From NCBI GenBank assembly GCA_001665255.1, contig LZSH01000198.1, positions 1 to 36,909 on the forward strand: a stretch of DNA of 36,909 nucleotides, given 5' to 3'. This stretch comes from Mycobacteriaceae bacterium 1482268.1. Its GTDB lineage: Bacteria > Actinomycetota > Actinomycetes > Mycobacteriales > Mycobacteriaceae. A program made the translations under genes and the position numbers. Position 1 is the first letter of the stretch. The number at the start of each line of letters is the position of its first letter. The notes under the pieces are model-generated. The model saw only the letters and a program-made list of their open reading frames with translations. It was not told where the DNA came from and did no database searches. Shown here piece by piece: positions 35,524 through 36,909 of this stretch.

Positions 35524-36506
35524 GGCTTGACTCCCGCGAGATCGATTCCCGCACGAACCATTTCGGCTGTCGTCGCCGGATCGGTCATCAACAGGGGTAC
35601 CGACCGCACCTCGACGCCGGCGATCTCGGCGTGATCGCCCTCGTGCACCAGCCAGCCGTCCAGGATTCCGACACCCGAGCGGGCGCCGTAGTAGTCGCCG
35701 ACCGCCTCCGATGTGCTCTCCACCCCGATTACCGAAAGGCACTCGTCGGCCATGCCGCGCAAGGGTTTTCCCGCGACGATGGGCGAGTAGCCGATCACGC
35801 GGGCCGACGTCGATCGCAGCGCGCCACGGATGCCGGGTATCGCCAGGATGGCGCCGATGCTCACCACCGGGTTGGACGGCGCCAGCAGCACCACGTCCGC
35901 GGACGCGATGGCATCGGTGACCCCGGGCGCGGCCCCGGCCTTGTCCGCTCCGACGAAGGCGAAGCTGTGCGTCGGCACCTTCGCCCGGTATCGCACCCAC
36001 CATTCCTGGAAGTGGATCGCCCTGCGCTCGCCGCTGTCCGGATCGGTGATGACGACATGGGTTTCACTGCGGTCATCGCTTGCGGGCAGCAGTCGCGCCC
36101 CGGGGGACCAGCGCTTGCACAACGCCTCTGTCACGTCCGACAGTGGGTAGCCGGCCCGCAACATCTGGCTGCGGACCAGGTGTGTGGCCAGGTCGCGGTC
36201 ACCCAGCCCGAACCAGTCCGGCTGAATGCCGTAGGCGACGAGTTCCTCTTTGGCGTGCCAGGTTTCGTTGCGATGGCCCCAGCCGCGTTCGGGGTCGATC
36301 CCACCGCCGAGCGTGTACATGCACGTGTCGAGGTCGGGACAGATCCGCACGCCGTACATCCAGGCGTCGTCGCCGATGTTGACGACAGCGGTCAGCGAAT
36401 GATCTTGTGCGTGTTCACCGGCGAACTGACCGAGGCCCAGCAAGTGCTGCACGCCCAACAGGAATCGAGCACCGCCGACTCCGCCGACCAGAACCGTGAC
36501 CTTCAC
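35520..36506 (-). CDS. fbiA: FbiA, phosphoenolpyruvyl/phospholactyl transferase of F420 synthesis
   Basis: A 328-residue CofD-family enzyme that transfers the phosphoenolpyruvyl (or phospholactyl) group to Fo. It begins [20 protein letters not shown], then [20 protein letters not shown] with the Fo/metal residues, and [23 protein letters not shown] at 36506 is chosen; the frame is open to 36611, but the extension is not CofD-like. A TAGTGT -10 ends 8 nt upstream and there is no Shine-Dalgarno, so it is probably leaderless. Divergent from whiB2 as in M. tuberculosis (Rv3261/Rv3260c). Confidence 0.95.
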   Translation of the reverse strand: MKVTVLVGGVGGARFLLGVQHLLGLGQFAGEHAQDHSLTAVVNIGDDAWMYGVRICPDLDTCMYTLGGGIDPERGWGHRNETWHAKEELVAYGIQPDWFGLGDRDLATHLVRSQMLRAGYPLSDVTEALCKRWSPGARLLPASDDRSETHVVITDPDSGERRAIHFQEWWVRYRAKVPTHSFAFVGADKAGAAPGVTDAIASADVVLLAPSNPVVSIGAILAIPGIRGALRSTSARVIGYSPIVAGKPLRGMADECLSVIGVESTSEAVGDYYGARSGVGILDGWLVHEGDHAEIAGVEVRSVPLLMTDPATTAEMVRAGIDLAGVKP

Positions 36507-36514
36507 ACCGATCG

Positions 36515-36520
36515 ACACTA
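36515..36520 (-). promoter_or_regulatory. -10 box TAGTGT of fbiA
   Basis: TAGTGT on the minus strand ends 8 nt before the GTG at 36506, the leaderless arrangement also seen at the gtrA-like and accD5 genes. The -35 region has no strong match. Confidence 0.4.
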
Positions 36521-36638
36521 GGCCCTCGGTAACAATGGGGTCTCGGCAGCCGGACGGTATGAGCCTGTGACAGACACGCCGGAGCAGCGACGCGCCGAAT
36601 TGAAGTAACAAGATGGTATGAAAATCGGTTCTAGCGCT

Positions 36639-36667
36639 TGACCCTGGCAGCTAACAAGTGTGTAATC
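36639..36667 (+). promoter_or_regulatory. whiB2 promoter (TTGACC-N17-TGTAAT) with overlapping palindrome
   Basis: TTGACC (36639-36644) and TGTAAT (36662-36667) are spaced by the ideal 17 bp, giving a strong housekeeping-type promoter about 140 bp before the whiB2 start. The -10 box sits inside a palindrome, GTGTG-TAAT-CACAC (36659-36672). Two further GTGTC motifs follow at 36675-36679 and 36706-36710; their complement GACAC is the core bound by WhiA in Streptomyces. The leader between promoter and start holds no other gene. Confidence 0.65.
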
Positions 36668-36809
36668 ACACCAGTGTCATTTTTCGGTTGGCCGGCCGGT
36701 TCCGGTGTCGCAGACCGAGATTCGATCACTTGTTCGAATTGAGATGGCCGCACATTTTTATGGTGGGGCTCCATAGCGGATCAGCGATACCAAGGTGAGG
36801 AGGGGCAAG

Positions 36810-36909
36810 ATGTCTTTTGAGCAGGCCGATTTCGGCCATCAAACTCGGTTCGACCATCGGGTCCTCGGCTCCGTAAGCAATATCTCGCACGGCAATATCG
36901 GGTCGGCGC
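36810..36909 (+). CDS. whiB2: WhiB2 (WhmD) transcriptional regulator, N-terminal fragment
   Basis: The first 33 codons, MSFEQADFGHQTRFDHRVLG then SVSNISHG, closely resemble the start of M. smegmatis WhmD as I recall it (MSYESGDFDRVVRFDNRLLG). WhmD is an Fe-S WhiB-like protein essential for septation and cell division; the Cys cluster lies beyond the window. ATG at 36810 has GGTGAGGAGGGG a few bases upstream. Being divergent from fbiA confirms the call by context. Confidence 0.85.
   Translation, partial: MSFEQADFGHQTRFDHRVLGSVSNISHGNIGSA

Overview
The window is high-GC actinobacterial DNA, and gene content and order identify it as a mycobacterium. The evidence is mycobacterium-type SigF/RsbW/UsfY proteins, the AccA3-AccD5-AccE5 carboxylase set, the rmlD/wbbL linker genes, an Lcp1-type ligase, FbiA/FbiB, and a closing fragment starting like WhmD/WhiB2. 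The order lhr ... rsbW-sigF ... accA3 ... sufE-sseA-maf-accE5-accD5 / birA ... purK-purE-fadE25 ... lcp1 / rmlD-wbbL-manB ... fbiB-fbiA / whiB2 matches the M. tuberculosis block from about Rv3296 to Rv3260c, inverted. Extra genes, including topoisomerase IB, an Nramp-like operon and an LVIVD/DUF305 pair, suggest an environmental, probably rapidly growing species (Mycolicibacterium-like). No insertion sequence, prophage, tRNA, rRNA or CRISPR array was seen.

Positions 1-5000: the 5' end of lhr (minus), an FAD oxidoreductase with a convergent TetR gene, a membrane-anchored Mrr-like nuclease, a small unknown protein, then a plus-strand run (membrane protein, flavodoxin-like protein, UsfY). Three copies of a 55-56 bp imperfect palindrome lie here. 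Positions 5000-12500 form a SigF neighbourhood: a CsbD protein, a five-gene minus-strand operon (acidic 62-aa protein, secreted protein, divergent Nramp-like transporter, two PRC-barrel proteins), a GT4 glycosyltransferase, topoisomerase IB, rsbW-sigF and a STAS protein overlapping the sigF 3' end. Three good and one weaker match to the mycobacterial SigF promoter (GTTT-N15/16-GGGWAT-like) precede these stress genes, so sigF appears to sit among its own targets.

Positions 12500-23100: a MobA-like nucleotidyltransferase, a small unknown protein, an NmrA-like protein, accA3, a DUF305 + LVIVD + TetR module lodged in an otherwise conserved block, and the accD5-accE5-maf-sseA-sufE operon. Biotin carboxylase, carboxyltransferase, epsilon subunit and biotin ligase (birA) are thus all within 10 kb.

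Positions 23100-36909: birA, a PH-domain protein, GtrA, purK-purE, fadE25, a small exported protein, a TIGR03089-like protein, then cell-wall assembly genes (lcp1, rmlD, wbbL, manB) and F420 biosynthesis (fbiA-fbiB plus a NUDIX gene), ending in the whiB2 promoter and first codons. Several starts lack a Shine-Dalgarno and have a TANNNT -10 about 6-8 nt upstream, the arrangement of leaderless mycobacterial transcripts.
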